Positions 15,548 through 25,087 of a stretch of DNA of 64,000 nucleotides are shown here, piece by piece. Location: NCBI GenBank assembly GCA_029555415.1, contig JAKPSI010000037.1, positions 1-64,000 on the forward strand, in the 5' to 3' direction. Below the pieces are notes generated by a model. The model did no database searches. It worked only from the letters and a program-made list of their open reading frames with translations, and was not told the DNA's origin. How positions within the stretch are numbered: position 1 is the first letter of the stretch; each line of letters starts with the position of its first letter. Made by a program: the position numbers and the translations under genes. The stretch is from Bacteroidota bacterium. Its GTDB lineage: Bacteria; Bacteroidota; Bacteroidia; Chitinophagales; Chitinophagaceae.

Positions 15548-16277
15548 TGATGTATGACATGAGGATGCCGGCTGCAACGGCCGCATTGAGTGATTCGGCC
15601 TGTCCGATCCTTGGGATCATGAGTTTCACATCCGCCATTTGCAAAACTTCCGGCCGGATCCCTTTCGATTCATTTCCGATCACAATGATGCCTTCTTCGG
15701 GTTTAGGCACTTCACGTATATCCTGCCCATCCAGCGCGGCCGCATAGATCTTTACGTCCGGTTGCGCCTGCAGCCATTCGGGCAGATCGACATAATGCAG
15801 TTGCACACGGGCGATGCTGCCCATGGTGGATTGCACCACTTTCGGACTGAAACAATCGGCGCATTCTCGACTGCAAACGACCTGTGAAACACCGAACCAG
15901 TCGGCAATGCGGATGATGGTACCGAGATTCCCGGGATCCTGCACAGCATCCAGTAAGAGGATCAACTCGCCTTTTAACCTGACCATGGGCTTCTCTTCAG
16001 GCTTACGAAGGACGGCCAGCACCTGATTAGGCGTGGACAATTGTGAAATTCTTTCTAATTCTTCTTCGGTGATGTCTGTAACGGGAAAGGGGTATACCTT
16101 GCCTTGCTGTGCTGAAGTCCATTCAGTAAGCGCATAAACGTGATCGATCTGCTCCGGGATCTCCTGGATCAGCTCCGCCAGCAGCTTGGGACCTTCAGCA
16201 ATGAAGAGCCCTTCCGCATCACGGTGCTTTTTTTGGCCTAAACTTTGGATATATTTGAGTTCCTTTTTACCAGCCAT
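15540..16277 (-). CDS. TrmH/SpoU-family RNA 2'-O-ribose methyltransferase
   Basis: 245 residues. An N-terminal substrate-binding domain (about 5-95) precedes the SPOUT knot with its three motifs: DAVQDPGNLGTIIRIADWFG (110-129), IGNESKGI (200-207) and IPRIGQAESLNAAVAAGI (221-238). These bind SAM and place the catalytic residues; the target is a ribose in tRNA or 23S rRNA, not identifiable here. The ATG at 16277 (MAGKKELKYIQSLGQKKHRD) fits the family N-terminus. It is divergent from the TamL-like gene with 19 bases between the starts. Confidence 0.9.
   Translation of the reverse strand: MAGKKELKYIQSLGQKKHRDAEGLFIAEGPKLLAELIQEIPEQIDHVYALTEWTSAQQGKVYPFPVTDITEEELERISQLSTPNQVLAVLRKPEEKPMVRLKGELILLLDAVQDPGNLGTIIRIADWFGVSQVVCSRECADCFSPKVVQSTMGSIARVQLHYVDLPEWLQAQPDVKIYAAALDGQDIREVPKPEEGIIVIGNESKGIRPEVLQMADVKLMIPRIGQAESLNAAVAAGILMSYITT
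16250..16257 (+). promoter_or_regulatory. TAnnTTTG promoter element for the TamL-like gene
   Basis: TATATTTG, a full consensus match 39 bases before the ATG at 16297. It lies inside the 5' end of the divergent methyltransferase coding region. A TTTG at 16232 is somewhat too close to be an ideal -33 element. Confidence 0.5.
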
Positions 16278-16296
16278 TGTATCGCTTTTAACAATT

Positions 16297-18663
16297 ATGT
16301 TCACCGGCAGCACCACTTTGAGAAGAATTTTCGCCCAGGCATCGGTCGCCGGAATGATCCTCAGCCTGTTCAGCGCATGCAATGTAACGGTCCCCCGTCA
16401 TTATCCCGCCAACAAGCCTTTCGTTTACGAATATAAAATTAAGGTGGAGGCGGACCTCAGCAATAAAGAAAAAAATGAACTGGAATCGGGTCTGACGAAC
16501 CAGCTGGACGACAGTATCCGGGTCCGGACCGCCCGTAAACTCTTTTACCATGGATTCAATACGCCGGTTCTGGACCATCCCCCCGTGTATGAAAGCGGTA
16601 ATGCGGATAAATCGGTGATCTTCATGCGGGCCCTGCTGAACGCGCACGGCTATTTCAAGGATACGATCACCTATGACACGACGATGCGTTATGAAAAGGA
16701 CCAGCAACGGACGACCGTGAACTTTACTGTGAAGCCGGGAAAAGTAGTGCAACTGGATTCGATCAGTTATACGATCAATCATCCGGAGCTGCAGTCGCTC
16801 ACCGATGGTAGTATGAAAAAAACATACCTCCACCGGAACAGGGCCTTTGCGCGGGATACGATCTCATTTGAACTGGACCGCCTGGTGGATCTTTATCGCA
16901 ATAACGGATACATGCGATTCAGCCGGGATGAGCTGGTAGGTTTATGGGATACGCTGGATGTTTCCCTGCTGATGCCGACACTGGATCCATTCGCGGACCT
17001 CGTTAATCTGCAAACACAAAAAGACAGAAGGGAGAATCCAAAAGCGAATCTGGAAATCCGGCTGCGCCCGGGACTGGATCCCACGCGTCTGACTAAATAC
17101 TATATCGGACAGATCACCGTGTATCCGGATTATCATGGCGATATCACTGCTGATTCTGTTGCCCAACTGGAAAAACACTCCACTATCGTTGAGGGTGTGA
17201 AAGTGGTCTGGTACAATAAGATCTTCAAACCCTCGATCATACCACAGAATATCTATCTGCATAAGGATAGCCTGTATCGTATTTCAGATTATCAGAGAAC
17301 CGTCGACCGTTTCAATTCACTGGGTGCATGGCGACTGGTGACTATTGAGCCCAGGATCAGGGGCGGCAGTGACACGGTCGATTTCGTGATCAATCTCACA
17401 CCTGCAAAAAAATATTCTTTCAATACCAACCTGGAAGGATCGAGCAATTACAGCGCGATCGCGGGTAACTTGTTCGGTATCGCGGTGAATGCGGGTGTAC
17501 AGAACCGAAACTTCGCGAAGGCGGCCAATCAGACGATCACCAATATCCGCTATGGTATTGAAACAGGAAAGGATTCGCTGACGAAGGTCAAGTTCACTCA
17601 AACACGGCAGCTGAGTCTGAGCCATACCATTTATTTCCCTCATCCGATCCCCAACAACAACTGGGTACCGGCCAAATTGCGGGAAAATTTCAGGACCGTT
17701 TTCTCATTCAATGCTGCCAATACGGAAAGAAGGGAATTGTATAACCTGACCACATTGAATGCATCATGGGGCTATGAATTCCAATGGAAGCATCAGTTAT
17801 TCTCGATCAAACTGCCGAACATCGAATATTCATCGCTGAGTGTGAAACCCAAACTGAACGACCTGTTCCAGAGCAACCCTTCGCTGCGCAACATCTTCAC
17901 TGATGGATTCATATCTTCCATAGCACTGGGCTATACTGCAACAGGCGGAAAGAACAGAAGCGTGAATGTATTCCATGCCAATATGGAAGAATCCGGTCTG
18001 GTGGCCGGGATGATCCGCAGCAAATTCCTGGACAAGAACCTCTACAAATTCGTGAAGCTGGACGCGGAATTCGTGCGGAAAGTGAATTACAACAAAACGT
18101 CATTGGTGATGCGCCTGTTCGCAGGAGCCGGTTATGAATTCAATTCCACACGTGATGCCAACAAGAAGAACAACCTGCCCTTCTTCAAACAGTATTTCGG
18201 AGGTGGCCCCAACAGCATGCGTGCATGGGGTTTGCGTAAACTCGGGCCGGGTTCCACCATCAAATCATTCGGTAGCACCGGTATCCCGGAACGTTACGGC
18301 GATGTACAGCTGGAAGGCAATATAGAATATCGTTTCCCCATCACCGTTATATCCGGTGTCAAGATCAAAGGTGCTTTGTTCACCGATATGGGTAATGTCT
18401 GGTTCCTGAAAAAAGCCGCGGCACCTTCCAATCCGGAAGGCGTCTTCAATATCAACCGGCTGGGCAAGGACCTTGCGGTGGGTATGGGGGGAGGTTTGCG
18501 GGTCGACTTCAGCTTCTTCGTAGTGCGGCTTGATTATTCTTACAAAGCCAAGGACCCATCTCCCAAGCCCGAAAATGCGGCGGGGCAGAATGTGTGGTTC
18601 TATAACTGGAAACCGCTGAAAGGTCAGTTGCAGCTGGGTATCAGCTATCCCTTCATTTTATGA
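16297..18663 (+). CDS. Omp85-superfamily outer-membrane lipoprotein (TamL/TamA-like)
   Basis: 788 residues. The signal ends in a lipobox, ILSLFSAC (Cys28), unlike ordinary BamA/TamA but as in the Bacteroidota TamL type. Residues about 40-420 contain POTRA-like repeats (LNAHGYFKDTITYD, VDLYRNNGYMRFS, DRFNSLGAWRLVTIEPR). The C-terminal half is a 16-strand barrel of the bacterial surface antigen type, with the conserved FGGGPNSMRAWGLRKLGPG segment and final QLGISYPFIL. It should insert or assemble outer-membrane proteins, probably with a TamB elsewhere. The ATG at 16297 is the lipoprotein start. Its 3' end overlaps truB by 19 bases. Confidence 0.88.
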   Translation: MFTGSTTLRRIFAQASVAGMILSLFSACNVTVPRHYPANKPFVYEYKIKVEADLSNKEKNELESGLTNQLDDSIRVRTARKLFYHGFNTPVLDHPPVYESGNADKSVIFMRALLNAHGYFKDTITYDTTMRYEKDQQRTTVNFTVKPGKVVQLDSISYTINHPELQSLTDGSMKKTYLHRNRAFARDTISFELDRLVDLYRNNGYMRFSRDELVGLWDTLDVSLLMPTLDPFADLVNLQTQKDRRENPKANLEIRLRPGLDPTRLTKYYIGQITVYPDYHGDITADSVAQLEKHSTIVEGVKVVWYNKIFKPSIIPQNIYLHKDSLYRISDYQRTVDRFNSLGAWRLVTIEPRIRGGSDTVDFVINLTPAKKYSFNTNLEGSSNYSAIAGNLFGIAVNAGVQNRNFAKAANQTITNIRYGIETGKDSLTKVKFTQTRQLSLSHTIYFPHPIPNNNWVPAKLRENFRTVFSFNAANTERRELYNLTTLNASWGYEFQWKHQLFSIKLPNIEYSSLSVKPKLNDLFQSNPSLRNIFTDGFISSIALGYTATGGKNRSVNVFHANMEESGLVAGMIRSKFLDKNLYKFVKLDAEFVRKVNYNKTSLVMRLFAGAGYEFNSTRDANKKNNLPFFKQYFGGGPNSMRAWGLRKLGPGSTIKSFGSTGIPERYGDVQLEGNIEYRFPITVISGVKIKGALFTDMGNVWFLKKAAAPSNPEGVFNINRLGKDLAVGMGGGLRVDFSFFVVRLDYSYKAKDPSPKPENAAGQNVWFYNWKPLKGQLQLGISYPFIL

Positions 18664-19355
18664 TCCGTGGTGCCGAGTATCGCACGGGCTTCCGTTTCAA
18701 ATGAAGCCATATCCTGCGCGTCTTCAACTCTGAATTCCCCGATCCGGGTGCGGCAGAGGCTGCTGAGATAGCCGTTGCAGCCTAGGGCTTTACCGAGATC
18801 ATTGGCGAGACTGCGTATATACGTGCCCGTTGAACAGACCACGCGGAAGTGAAGTACTGGCATTTCGTTCTTCGTGATCTCAAATACTTTGACGGTGACC
18901 TTACGCGGCTCGATGATCACTTCCTCTCCCCTTCTTGCCATCTCATACACACGCTGTCCTCCTTGTTTGATGGCGGAGTGCGCGGGCGGCACCTGTAGTA
19001 TCTCGCCGGTGAATTGTTTCAGGGTTTCTTCAATGAGCGCCGGTGTGATATGATCGTAAGTCTTGAATTGTTCCGGTTCGGATTCCAGGTCATAAGTGGG
19101 AGTGAGTGCACCGAGTGTAATGGTACCGGTATACTCCTTTTCCTGCGCCATGTATTCGTTGATCTTCTTCGTGAAACGCCCGGTGCATACGATGAGCAGG
19201 CCTGTGGCCAACGGATCCAGGGTACCCGCATGCCCCACTTTTTTGATGCGTACGGTGTTGCGGATCTTGCGCACGGCGTCGAACGAAGTCCAGCGGAGCG
19301 GTTTATTGATGAGCAGTACTTTACCTTCTTCGAAAGGATTGAGGAGTGGGTCCAT
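18645..19355 (-). CDS. truB: tRNA pseudouridine(55) synthase
   Basis: 236 residues. It isomerises U55 in the T-loop of tRNAs. The TruB core is clear: GKVLLINKPLRWTSFDAV at the N-terminus, GHAGTLDPLATGLL with catalytic Asp47, YTGTITLGALTPTYDLESE and the C-terminal CSTGTYIRSLANDLG. It lacks the extra C-terminal PUA domain of longer homologues, as is usual for short forms. It is convergent with the TamL-like gene, overlapping its end by 19 bases. Confidence 0.95.
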   Translation of the reverse strand: MDPLLNPFEEGKVLLINKPLRWTSFDAVRKIRNTVRIKKVGHAGTLDPLATGLLIVCTGRFTKKINEYMAQEKEYTGTITLGALTPTYDLESEPEQFKTYDHITPALIEETLKQFTGEILQVPPAHSAIKQGGQRVYEMARRGEEVIIEPRKVTVKVFEITKNEMPVLHFRVVCSTGTYIRSLANDLGKALGCNGYLSSLCRTRIGEFRVEDAQDMASFETEARAILGTTDHKMKG

Positions 19356-19378
19356 TTCGCAAAGGTCGCTAATTCAGA

Positions 19379-19504
19379 AGGAATTTTGAATGCTGAATTT
19401 TGAAATTTGAATTCATACTAAACAGAATTAATTGAAATAACAGCTCCTGTCTCCGTTAGGGGTGATCCCCACATTCAAAATTCAAAACTTAAAATTCAAA
19501 ATTA
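19379..19504. repeat. TTTTGAR heptad arrays, inverted pair, at the DUF58 stop
   Basis: Plus-strand arm TTTTGAATGCTGAATTTTG (19379-19413) and complementary arm TTCAAAATTCAAAACTTAAA (19472-19504) around a ~58-base loop. The minus-strand TAA stop of the DUF58 gene (19502-19504) lies at the array end. In DUF58 mRNA the TGA-rich arm comes first. Confidence 0.8.
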
Positions 19505-20818
19505 TATTGAAAGCCTATTTTTCAACTCGAGGTACTTATTCACCGTGTTCACCGTTAAATTCTCCGGCGTCGTGAGGATGGAAGGAATACCATTCTTGTG
19601 GAGTTCAAGGACCATGCGGCGTTTTTCGTAGGCGAATTTTTCAGCAATGGTCTTGATATAGATCTCCTCGATGGTGCCGGCATTGTGGCCAATGAGGCTG
19701 CGGAGTTCGGTATTCTCGAAAAAGACGACAAGTAATAAATGATAATGGGCGATCTTCTTGAGGGCGGGCATTTCGCGCTGCAGACTTTCGAGCGATTCAA
19801 AATTGGTGAACAGCACCATGAGACTGCGGTTGGTCACGCGGTTGCGGATGACAGAATACAGTTTTTCAAAATCCGCTTCCTGGAACTGCGTTTGCTGGCG
19901 GTACAGGGATTCCAGCACCAGGTTCATCTGCGTGGGTTTCTTGTCGGCCACCACGAACGTATCCAGGTTCTTTTCAAAGGTGATGAGCCCGGCGCGGTCC
20001 TGTTTCACCAGTGCCACATTACTCAGTACCAGTGTGGCATTGATCGCGTGATCGAGCAGGGTCATGCCGTTGAAAGGCATTTTCATCACACGGCCTTTAT
20101 TGACCAGGCAATAGATCTGCTGACTGCGTTCATCGGTGTAATTATTCACCATCAGTCCGCCCTTGCGCGCGGTGGCTTTCCAGTTGATGGTGCGGTAATC
20201 ATCGCCCCTTACATATTCCTTGATCTGCTCGAACTCCATGCTGTGACCCAGCTTGCGGGTGCGCTTCACCCCTACTTCCTGCAGGCGGTTATTGACGGCC
20301 AGCAGCTGATAGCGGCGCATCTGCACATAGGAAGGATATACTTTGACAACCTGCTTTTGCGGGATCCAGTAATGGCGTTTGATGAGCGCGAGCGGACCAT
20401 GCGCGAAAATGTTGATGCTGCCGAAAACATATTCACCGCGGGTGAACGGTGTCAGTTCATATACGATCTGTTTACTGCCACGCACTTTCTCTTTGCGCAT
20501 CCAGTCGCGCTCCTGGAACTGAAAAGGCAGTTCATCGATCACGGAAAGTCTTACCGGAAAAACATAGCGGCTGGTGACCAGCAGTTCCACTTTATTCGGA
20601 TCACCGATACTGAAGCGGTCCGTTACGGTACGCTGCGCTTGTATGCCGGAGCGGCTGTACAATAACAGTGTATCCAGCAACACGGCGATCGCCAGGCATA
20701 ACAACACCAGATTCCCGGCCAGGATCATCTTCGGCACGAAGTAACCCGACAGGTACAGCATGGCGGCCGCACCGGCGATGTAGTAGACGATGTTATTGAG
20801 GTAGAACGATTTAAACAT
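19502..20818 (-). CDS. DUF58-domain membrane protein (vWA-like fold)
   Basis: 438 residues. Two membrane segments (about 8-27 and 31-53) anchor a large domain; the DUF58 signature EFEQIKEYVRGDDYRTINWK lies at 195-214, and the C-terminal half has a vWA-like pattern (SLMVLFTNFESL). DUF58 proteins are partners of MoxR AAA+ ATPases, and the moxR gene lies 120 bases upstream in the same direction. The ATG at 20818 starts the first membrane segment; a longer frame would read into repeat DNA. Last gene of a five-gene minus-strand module. Confidence 0.85.
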   Translation of the reverse strand: MFKSFYLNNIVYYIAGAAAMLYLSGYFVPKMILAGNLVLLCLAIAVLLDTLLLYSRSGIQAQRTVTDRFSIGDPNKVELLVTSRYVFPVRLSVIDELPFQFQERDWMRKEKVRGSKQIVYELTPFTRGEYVFGSINIFAHGPLALIKRHYWIPQKQVVKVYPSYVQMRRYQLLAVNNRLQEVGVKRTRKLGHSMEFEQIKEYVRGDDYRTINWKATARKGGLMVNNYTDERSQQIYCLVNKGRVMKMPFNGMTLLDHAINATLVLSNVALVKQDRAGLITFEKNLDTFVVADKKPTQMNLVLESLYRQQTQFQEADFEKLYSVIRNRVTNRSLMVLFTNFESLESLQREMPALKKIAHYHLLLVVFFENTELRSLIGHNAGTIEEIYIKTIAEKFAYEKRRMVLELHKNGIPSILTTPENLTVNTVNKYLELKNRLSI

Positions 20819-20942
20819 AATTGATAATGGATAGTGCATAACTGATAATGACGATTCCAATTCGGCCTATCCGATCATTTTCCAAAATACATATATGCTT
20901 GCTCTGCCTATTCTCATTTATTCATTTTCAATTCTCCATTAC
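20819..20942. repeat. CATTATC-type heptads bracketing the moxR/DUF58 spacer
   Basis: Units GATAATG GATAGTG CATAACT GATAATG (20823-20850, plus strand) sit just upstream of the DUF58 ATG. The complementary type ATTTATT CATTTTC AATTCTC CATTACC (20917-20943) runs through the TAA stop of moxR (20939-20941). The two arms are inverted relative to each other. Confidence 0.75.
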
Positions 20943-21916
20943 CTTGGGACATCCATACTCTGCAATATCTGCCTGATCACTTCATCTTCTGTGATACCCT
21001 CCATTTCTTTATCCGGTGACAGGATGATCCGGTGGCGGAGTACGGCGGGTACTACGGACAGTATATCATCCGGTGTTACGAAATCGCGGCCGGAGATCGC
21101 GGCGGTGGCTTTCGATGCATTCATGATGGCCAGGGATGCACGCGGGGAAGCACCGAGGTAAATGGATTTATGGATACGCGTCTGATGTACGAGTTTAGCG
21201 ATGAACTGCAGCAGTTTCTCTTCGATCACCAGTGTGCGGATCTGCTGACGCAGGGTGATGATCTGCTGTGAACCCAGTACGGGATGGACGAGATCGAGCG
21301 CGACACTGTTGCCCATGTTATGGAACTGACTGAGGATCGCCATTTCTTCCATCTCGGAAGGATATTGCACCACGATCTTGAACAGGAAACGGTCGAGCTG
21401 CGCTTCGGGCAACCGATAAGTTCCTTCCTGCTCCACGGGGTTTTGCGTGGCCAGCACCATGAAGGGCTGTGCCATCGGATAGGTCTTGCCATCCACGGTG
21501 GCTTGTCTTTCTTCCATGATCTCCAGCAGGGCCGATTGCGTTTTGGCCGGAGCACGGTTGATCTCATCCACAAGGATGATATTGCTGAACACGGGACCTT
21601 TCTTGAATTCGAAGGCCGATTGCTGCGGATTGAACACCGGTGTACCGAGTACATCGGAAGGCATCAGGTCAGGCGTGAACTGGATGCGGCTGAAACCGGC
21701 ATCCACGCTGCGCGCGACGAGTTTAGCGGCAAGCGTCTTTGCCACACCGGGCACCCCTTCAATGAGCACGTGACCATCGGCCAGCAATGCGGTGATGATG
21801 AGTTTCACCATTTCGTCCTGACCAACGATGATCTTGCGGATCTCATTACGGATGGACATGACCGCATTATTCAGTTCGGTCAGATCGGTGCGGGGTTGAA
21901 ATAACTGTTCTTCCAT
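20939..21916 (-). CDS. MoxR-family AAA+ ATPase
   Basis: 325 residues. AAA+ core with Walker A GVPGVAKT (54-61), Walker B LVDEIN (115-120), sensor 1 ATQNP (156-160) and a C-terminal lid with sensor 2 (ASPRASLAIMNASKA). MoxR ATPases act as chaperones that activate partner proteins, often vWA-containing ones such as the DUF58 protein encoded next. The ATG at 21916 is one base from the stop of the DUF4350 gene, so the pair is translationally linked. Confidence 0.93.
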   Translation of the reverse strand: MEEQLFQPRTDLTELNNAVMSIRNEIRKIIVGQDEMVKLIITALLADGHVLIEGVPGVAKTLAAKLVARSVDAGFSRIQFTPDLMPSDVLGTPVFNPQQSAFEFKKGPVFSNIILVDEINRAPAKTQSALLEIMEERQATVDGKTYPMAQPFMVLATQNPVEQEGTYRLPEAQLDRFLFKIVVQYPSEMEEMAILSQFHNMGNSVALDLVHPVLGSQQIITLRQQIRTLVIEEKLLQFIAKLVHQTRIHKSIYLGASPRASLAIMNASKATAAISGRDFVTPDDILSVVPAVLRHRIILSPDKEMEGITEDEVIRQILQSMDVPR

Positions 21917-21917
21917 G

Positions 21918-23138
21918 TTATGCTTTTTGATAGAATGATTCAAGTTGGGCGTGGAAATGCGCCAGTTCATCGGCAGTAACGGCCGGCGAATCCTCCACAT
22001 ATTTTATAAATGTAACGATCCCTCTGATCTCCTGTTCCGGTGCACCGCTTTTATATTGCAGCAGCTGCATGAACGATTCATCCAGATTCGTGGTGGGCAG
22101 TTTGTAGCGGTTACGCACATGTTCCAGGAAATAGGAACCCATTTTCCGGCAGAGGTTGCGGTGATCTCCTTTGTCGTAATACAAACGCCCGATCGTTTTG
22201 ACGAAATCCAGTGAATCGTTACGGGGTGGCGCCATATGCGGGATGATCCGTTGTTTACGGCGCATTTCCAGCAGCGTAAAGATGAGCAGTGCCAGCATGG
22301 CGGTCAATAAGGCTGCCCGGAGTGCGGGATGTTTGAAGAGCACGGACAGCCATTTCTGGTTTCCGGAATCCTCATTATCCTCCGCTTTCTTATTCAGGAA
22401 ATATTCATCCCATACCACTTTTTTCATGGAAGGATCGAAAAGCGACATCAGCTTTTCATAGTAGCGCATGTTATCCCCGTTCAGGAGGAAATAATTACTG
22501 AAAGCGAGTGGCGCCAGATGCAAATAGATATGGCCTTTACCTGCCTGCATGCGGATGAAATTGGTGCGCCCATCCCCTTCTGTACCCATGACCTCCGTAT
22601 AGGTGCCGTTGCTGGAATAGAAAAATGCATCGAAGCGGGCACCGGGATAAGTGAAGGTCCTTCTGTCGTTGAGCATACCATGTACCAGCCGGATATTCAG
22701 GGTATCCCTTTTTTCATAGTTGTCGCTGTACTCCGTGTATATATTGGTATTGCAGTCCAGTAATTTTTCAGCGGAACCGGAGATATGCCGGGCACTGATG
22801 AACACGTCGTTACCATTCTCCGCGAAAGTGATGAGCCGGTTCATGTCAAATTCGGTGGCCTGGAACTGAGGGGAGACGATGAACAGCAATTGTTTGGATT
22901 CATAGGAAGTGATCGAATCCCAGAGCCCGGGCTCTTTGCGGTTGACCGATATCCTTGCCTCCGGAAATTCATCCTTCAGATGTTCATAAGCTACCCAGGT
23001 GCCGTAAGGGATCTTGTCCGTCCGGCTCATGGAAAGCCGTTTGTCGAGCGTCCTTTCCTTCTTTTCCTTTGAGCTGAAAAGCAGGATCAGCGCTGCAACG
23101 AGCATGGCTCCGATGATATATGGTATCGCTTTACGCAA
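21918..23138 (-). CDS. DUF4350-domain membrane protein
   Basis: 406 residues. An N-terminal membrane segment (about 5-23) is followed by a periplasmic domain of DUF4350 type (PYGTWVAYEHLKDEFPEA, LLFIVSPQF, GNDVFISARH), a second membrane segment near 265-288 (ALLTAMLALLIFTLLEMRRK) and a cytoplasmic tail. The domain resembles GATase-like folds seen in MoxR-linked operons; no catalytic residues are evident. It sits between the DUF4129 gene (2-base gap) and moxR (1-base gap). Confidence 0.8.
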   Translation of the reverse strand: MRKAIPYIIGAMLVAALILLFSSKEKKERTLDKRLSMSRTDKIPYGTWVAYEHLKDEFPEARISVNRKEPGLWDSITSYESKQLLFIVSPQFQATEFDMNRLITFAENGNDVFISARHISGSAEKLLDCNTNIYTEYSDNYEKRDTLNIRLVHGMLNDRRTFTYPGARFDAFFYSSNGTYTEVMGTEGDGRTNFIRMQAGKGHIYLHLAPLAFSNYFLLNGDNMRYYEKLMSLFDPSMKKVVWDEYFLNKKAEDNEDSGNQKWLSVLFKHPALRAALLTAMLALLIFTLLEMRRKQRIIPHMAPPRNDSLDFVKTIGRLYYDKGDHRNLCRKMGSYFLEHVRNRYKLPTTNLDESFMQLLQYKSGAPEQEIRGIVTFIKYVEDSPAVTADELAHFHAQLESFYQKA

Positions 23139-23140
23139 GA

Positions 23141-24013
23141 TCAGAGATTGCTGTTTGTGTATCTGTCGAATTCATTTTTGATGAATGAGTATCCTTCTTC
23201 CGTGACTTCAAACTTCCCGTACCAGGTATATTCATAATGCCGGGTGAGGCGGAAGAAGCCGTCGTACAATTTGGTGGACATCAGGCTGAACAGGTAGTCC
23301 GAGTTGGTCTTGTCCTGTTTATAACTGATGATGTTCTTTTCTGACATGCGTTTCAGCAATTGCAGATAATGCAGTCTGACCGCGAGCCGGAGATCCCCTT
23401 TCGCAACCGCTTTATCGATCTCCCTGGGATAATTGATGTCGAAGATATTCTCCGGCATTTCTTCTTCAGCGAGTTCACCCGGAGTGAGATCACGCGGTTG
23501 CCGGCGGAAGAAACTGAATTCATTCTCCCGCAGGTACCAGATCAGAAAACCGATGAAACCGATGAGTACAATGGCCCACATGAGATTCCTGAACCACTTG
23601 CGCTGCAGGAGGGGTTCGTATTCATTCGGGTCCTCTTCTTGTTTTTTGACCACGGGCTTCTTCCTGAAATCGATATCCGCATACCAGAAGGCGTCATCTT
23701 TTTTCAGTTTCCGTGCCAGGGAATCACCGTTCCTGCGCTCGTACAAAGTATCTGCCGCATAATCCGTATGGTTGCGGGCAACAAAATATTTTCCGGGGTC
23801 CGGTTTCTCTCCATCCGATGATACCGTTTCAATGATCGTTCTGCTGCCGGTTGTGTCCACCCATGAAGTATCATGTGTAACATTCAATGCGCTGGTATCA
23901 ACAGGAAATGAGGCCGTGTCCACTTGTGCTGCTGCTATCTGTGTCAGCAGGAGCATGGACAACGCGAAACAGCCTTTCCGCAGCAGAGAGATATGCATGA
24001 TGGAATACGGCAT
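23141..24013 (-). CDS. DUF4129-domain exported membrane protein
   Basis: 290 residues. A signal peptide (to about AAAQVDT) is followed by a Thr/Ser/Asp-rich periplasmic part, one membrane segment at about 143-165 (LMWAIVLIGFIGFLIWYLRE) and a C-terminal cytoplasmic DUF4129 region (AVRLHYLQLLKRMSEKNIISY, YEYTWYGKFEV). It belongs to the MoxR/DUF58 module. Two starts are possible: ATG 24013 (one base from the upstream stop, taken here) or ATG 23998, which gives a more standard signal peptide. Confidence 0.78.
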   Translation of the reverse strand: MPYSIMHISLLRKGCFALSMLLLTQIAAAQVDTASFPVDTSALNVTHDTSWVDTTGSRTIIETVSSDGEKPDPGKYFVARNHTDYAADTLYERRNGDSLARKLKKDDAFWYADIDFRKKPVVKKQEEDPNEYEPLLQRKWFRNLMWAIVLIGFIGFLIWYLRENEFSFFRRQPRDLTPGELAEEEMPENIFDINYPREIDKAVAKGDLRLAVRLHYLQLLKRMSEKNIISYKQDKTNSDYLFSLMSTKLYDGFFRLTRHYEYTWYGKFEVTEEGYSFIKNEFDRYTNSNL

Positions 24014-24014
24014 G

Positions 24015-25052
24015 CTATACTTCCTCCTCGTTTAACCGGAGGGCGGTGCGCCGCGCCAGGCGGATGGGATAAATGATGAAATACCAGATCACGAAGACGA
24101 TGGACAATGAGAATACGATCGTGGTCAGTATGGAAATATCGTTATACAATCTTGTGATGAATCCTTCAAAGAAGGCGGCGACGGCCAGCACAGGCACGAT
24201 ACCGACCATAAGCTTGACCCCGTCTTTTGCGCCGCGTTTGAACGCGTCGATGCGTCGGACGGTTCCCGGAAAAAGGAAACTCTTGCCGAGTACGATGCCT
24301 GCGGCGGAAGCGATGATGAAGGCAGTCATTTCCAGGGTTCCATGCACGAACACGACGAGGAAGAAATCAAGACCCAGGCCATGTGAGGCGAAGATCTGAT
24401 CGAAGATGCCCACCATGATCGAGTTCTGCCCCATGAGATACAGGGAGGGCAGTGTACAGAAGATCCCGGAAACAAAAATGAGGAAGGCCACACGGATATT
24501 GCTGAACATGATCCATATCCAGGTAAAGAAAGGATTACCGTTCTCATAGATCCCGAAAGGATTCTTATTGCGGATATTCTTTTCGGTCTCTTCCAGATAC
24601 CCTTCACTGAAGATCGAACTGGTCAGTGCGGGATCATCTTTGGATACGAAGTAACCGATCACCCAGAATGCGACGAAGAGAATGAAGGTGAACAGGATGA
24701 CACGGTGATGCTTGCGGATGGTCAGCGGCAGATCGTATTTCCAGAAATGCACGAGCCGGTTGGTCTCTTCCCTGCGGTTCCGGTAGATGCTCAGATAGAT
24801 CTTAGAAGCCTCGGAATTGATATAACGCGTGACCTTGCTGGTGGGGTAGAATGTTTTGGCGTACGCGAGGTCGTCCACCAGCTGGCTGAAATGGGATGCC
24901 ATTTCATCGGCGTCATCGGGTGGATCCTGCTGGTTCTCGAGCCAGCGGTCTTTGTTTTTCTTAATGAATAAGGCTTCGCGCAAATAAAGGGATTCAGCTT
25001 GTAAAATACTGTTTTTTGGAAGACGTTGAGCCGGCTTTTCCCTTAAAAACAA
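24015..25052 (-). CDS. SpoIIM-like (stage II sporulation protein M family) membrane protein
   Basis: Up to 345 residues. After a ~100-residue cytoplasmic N-terminus (EALFIKKNKDRWLENQQ) there are five or six membrane segments, with the SpoIIM-like core IRVAFLIFVSGIFCTLPSLY and HGTLEMTAFIIASAAGIVLG. The organism is not a spore former; in Bacteroidota this family accompanies RDD, MoxR and DUF58 genes. The ATG at 25052 overlaps the divergent RDD promoter area; a TTG at 24983 (LREALFIKKN) fits the family N-terminus and may be the real start. First gene of the minus-strand module. Confidence 0.8.
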   Translation of the reverse strand: MFLREKPAQRLPKNSILQAESLYLREALFIKKNKDRWLENQQDPPDDADEMASHFSQLVDDLAYAKTFYPTSKVTRYINSEASKIYLSIYRNRREETNRLVHFWKYDLPLTIRKHHRVILFTFILFVAFWVIGYFVSKDDPALTSSIFSEGYLEETEKNIRNKNPFGIYENGNPFFTWIWIMFSNIRVAFLIFVSGIFCTLPSLYLMGQNSIMVGIFDQIFASHGLGLDFFLVVFVHGTLEMTAFIIASAAGIVLGKSFLFPGTVRRIDAFKRGAKDGVKLMVGIVPVLAVAAFFEGFITRLYNDISILTTIVFSLSIVFVIWYFIIYPIRLARRTALRLNEEEV

Positions 25053-25087
25053 AAAACCTTTATCTTCCCGTTACAAAGCGCCGGAAC

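Noticed and set aside
24015-25052. Evidence for sporulation from the SpoIIM-like gene
   Set aside because: The context is a MoxR/DUF58 membrane module in a Bacteroidota genome; the family name does not imply sporulation.
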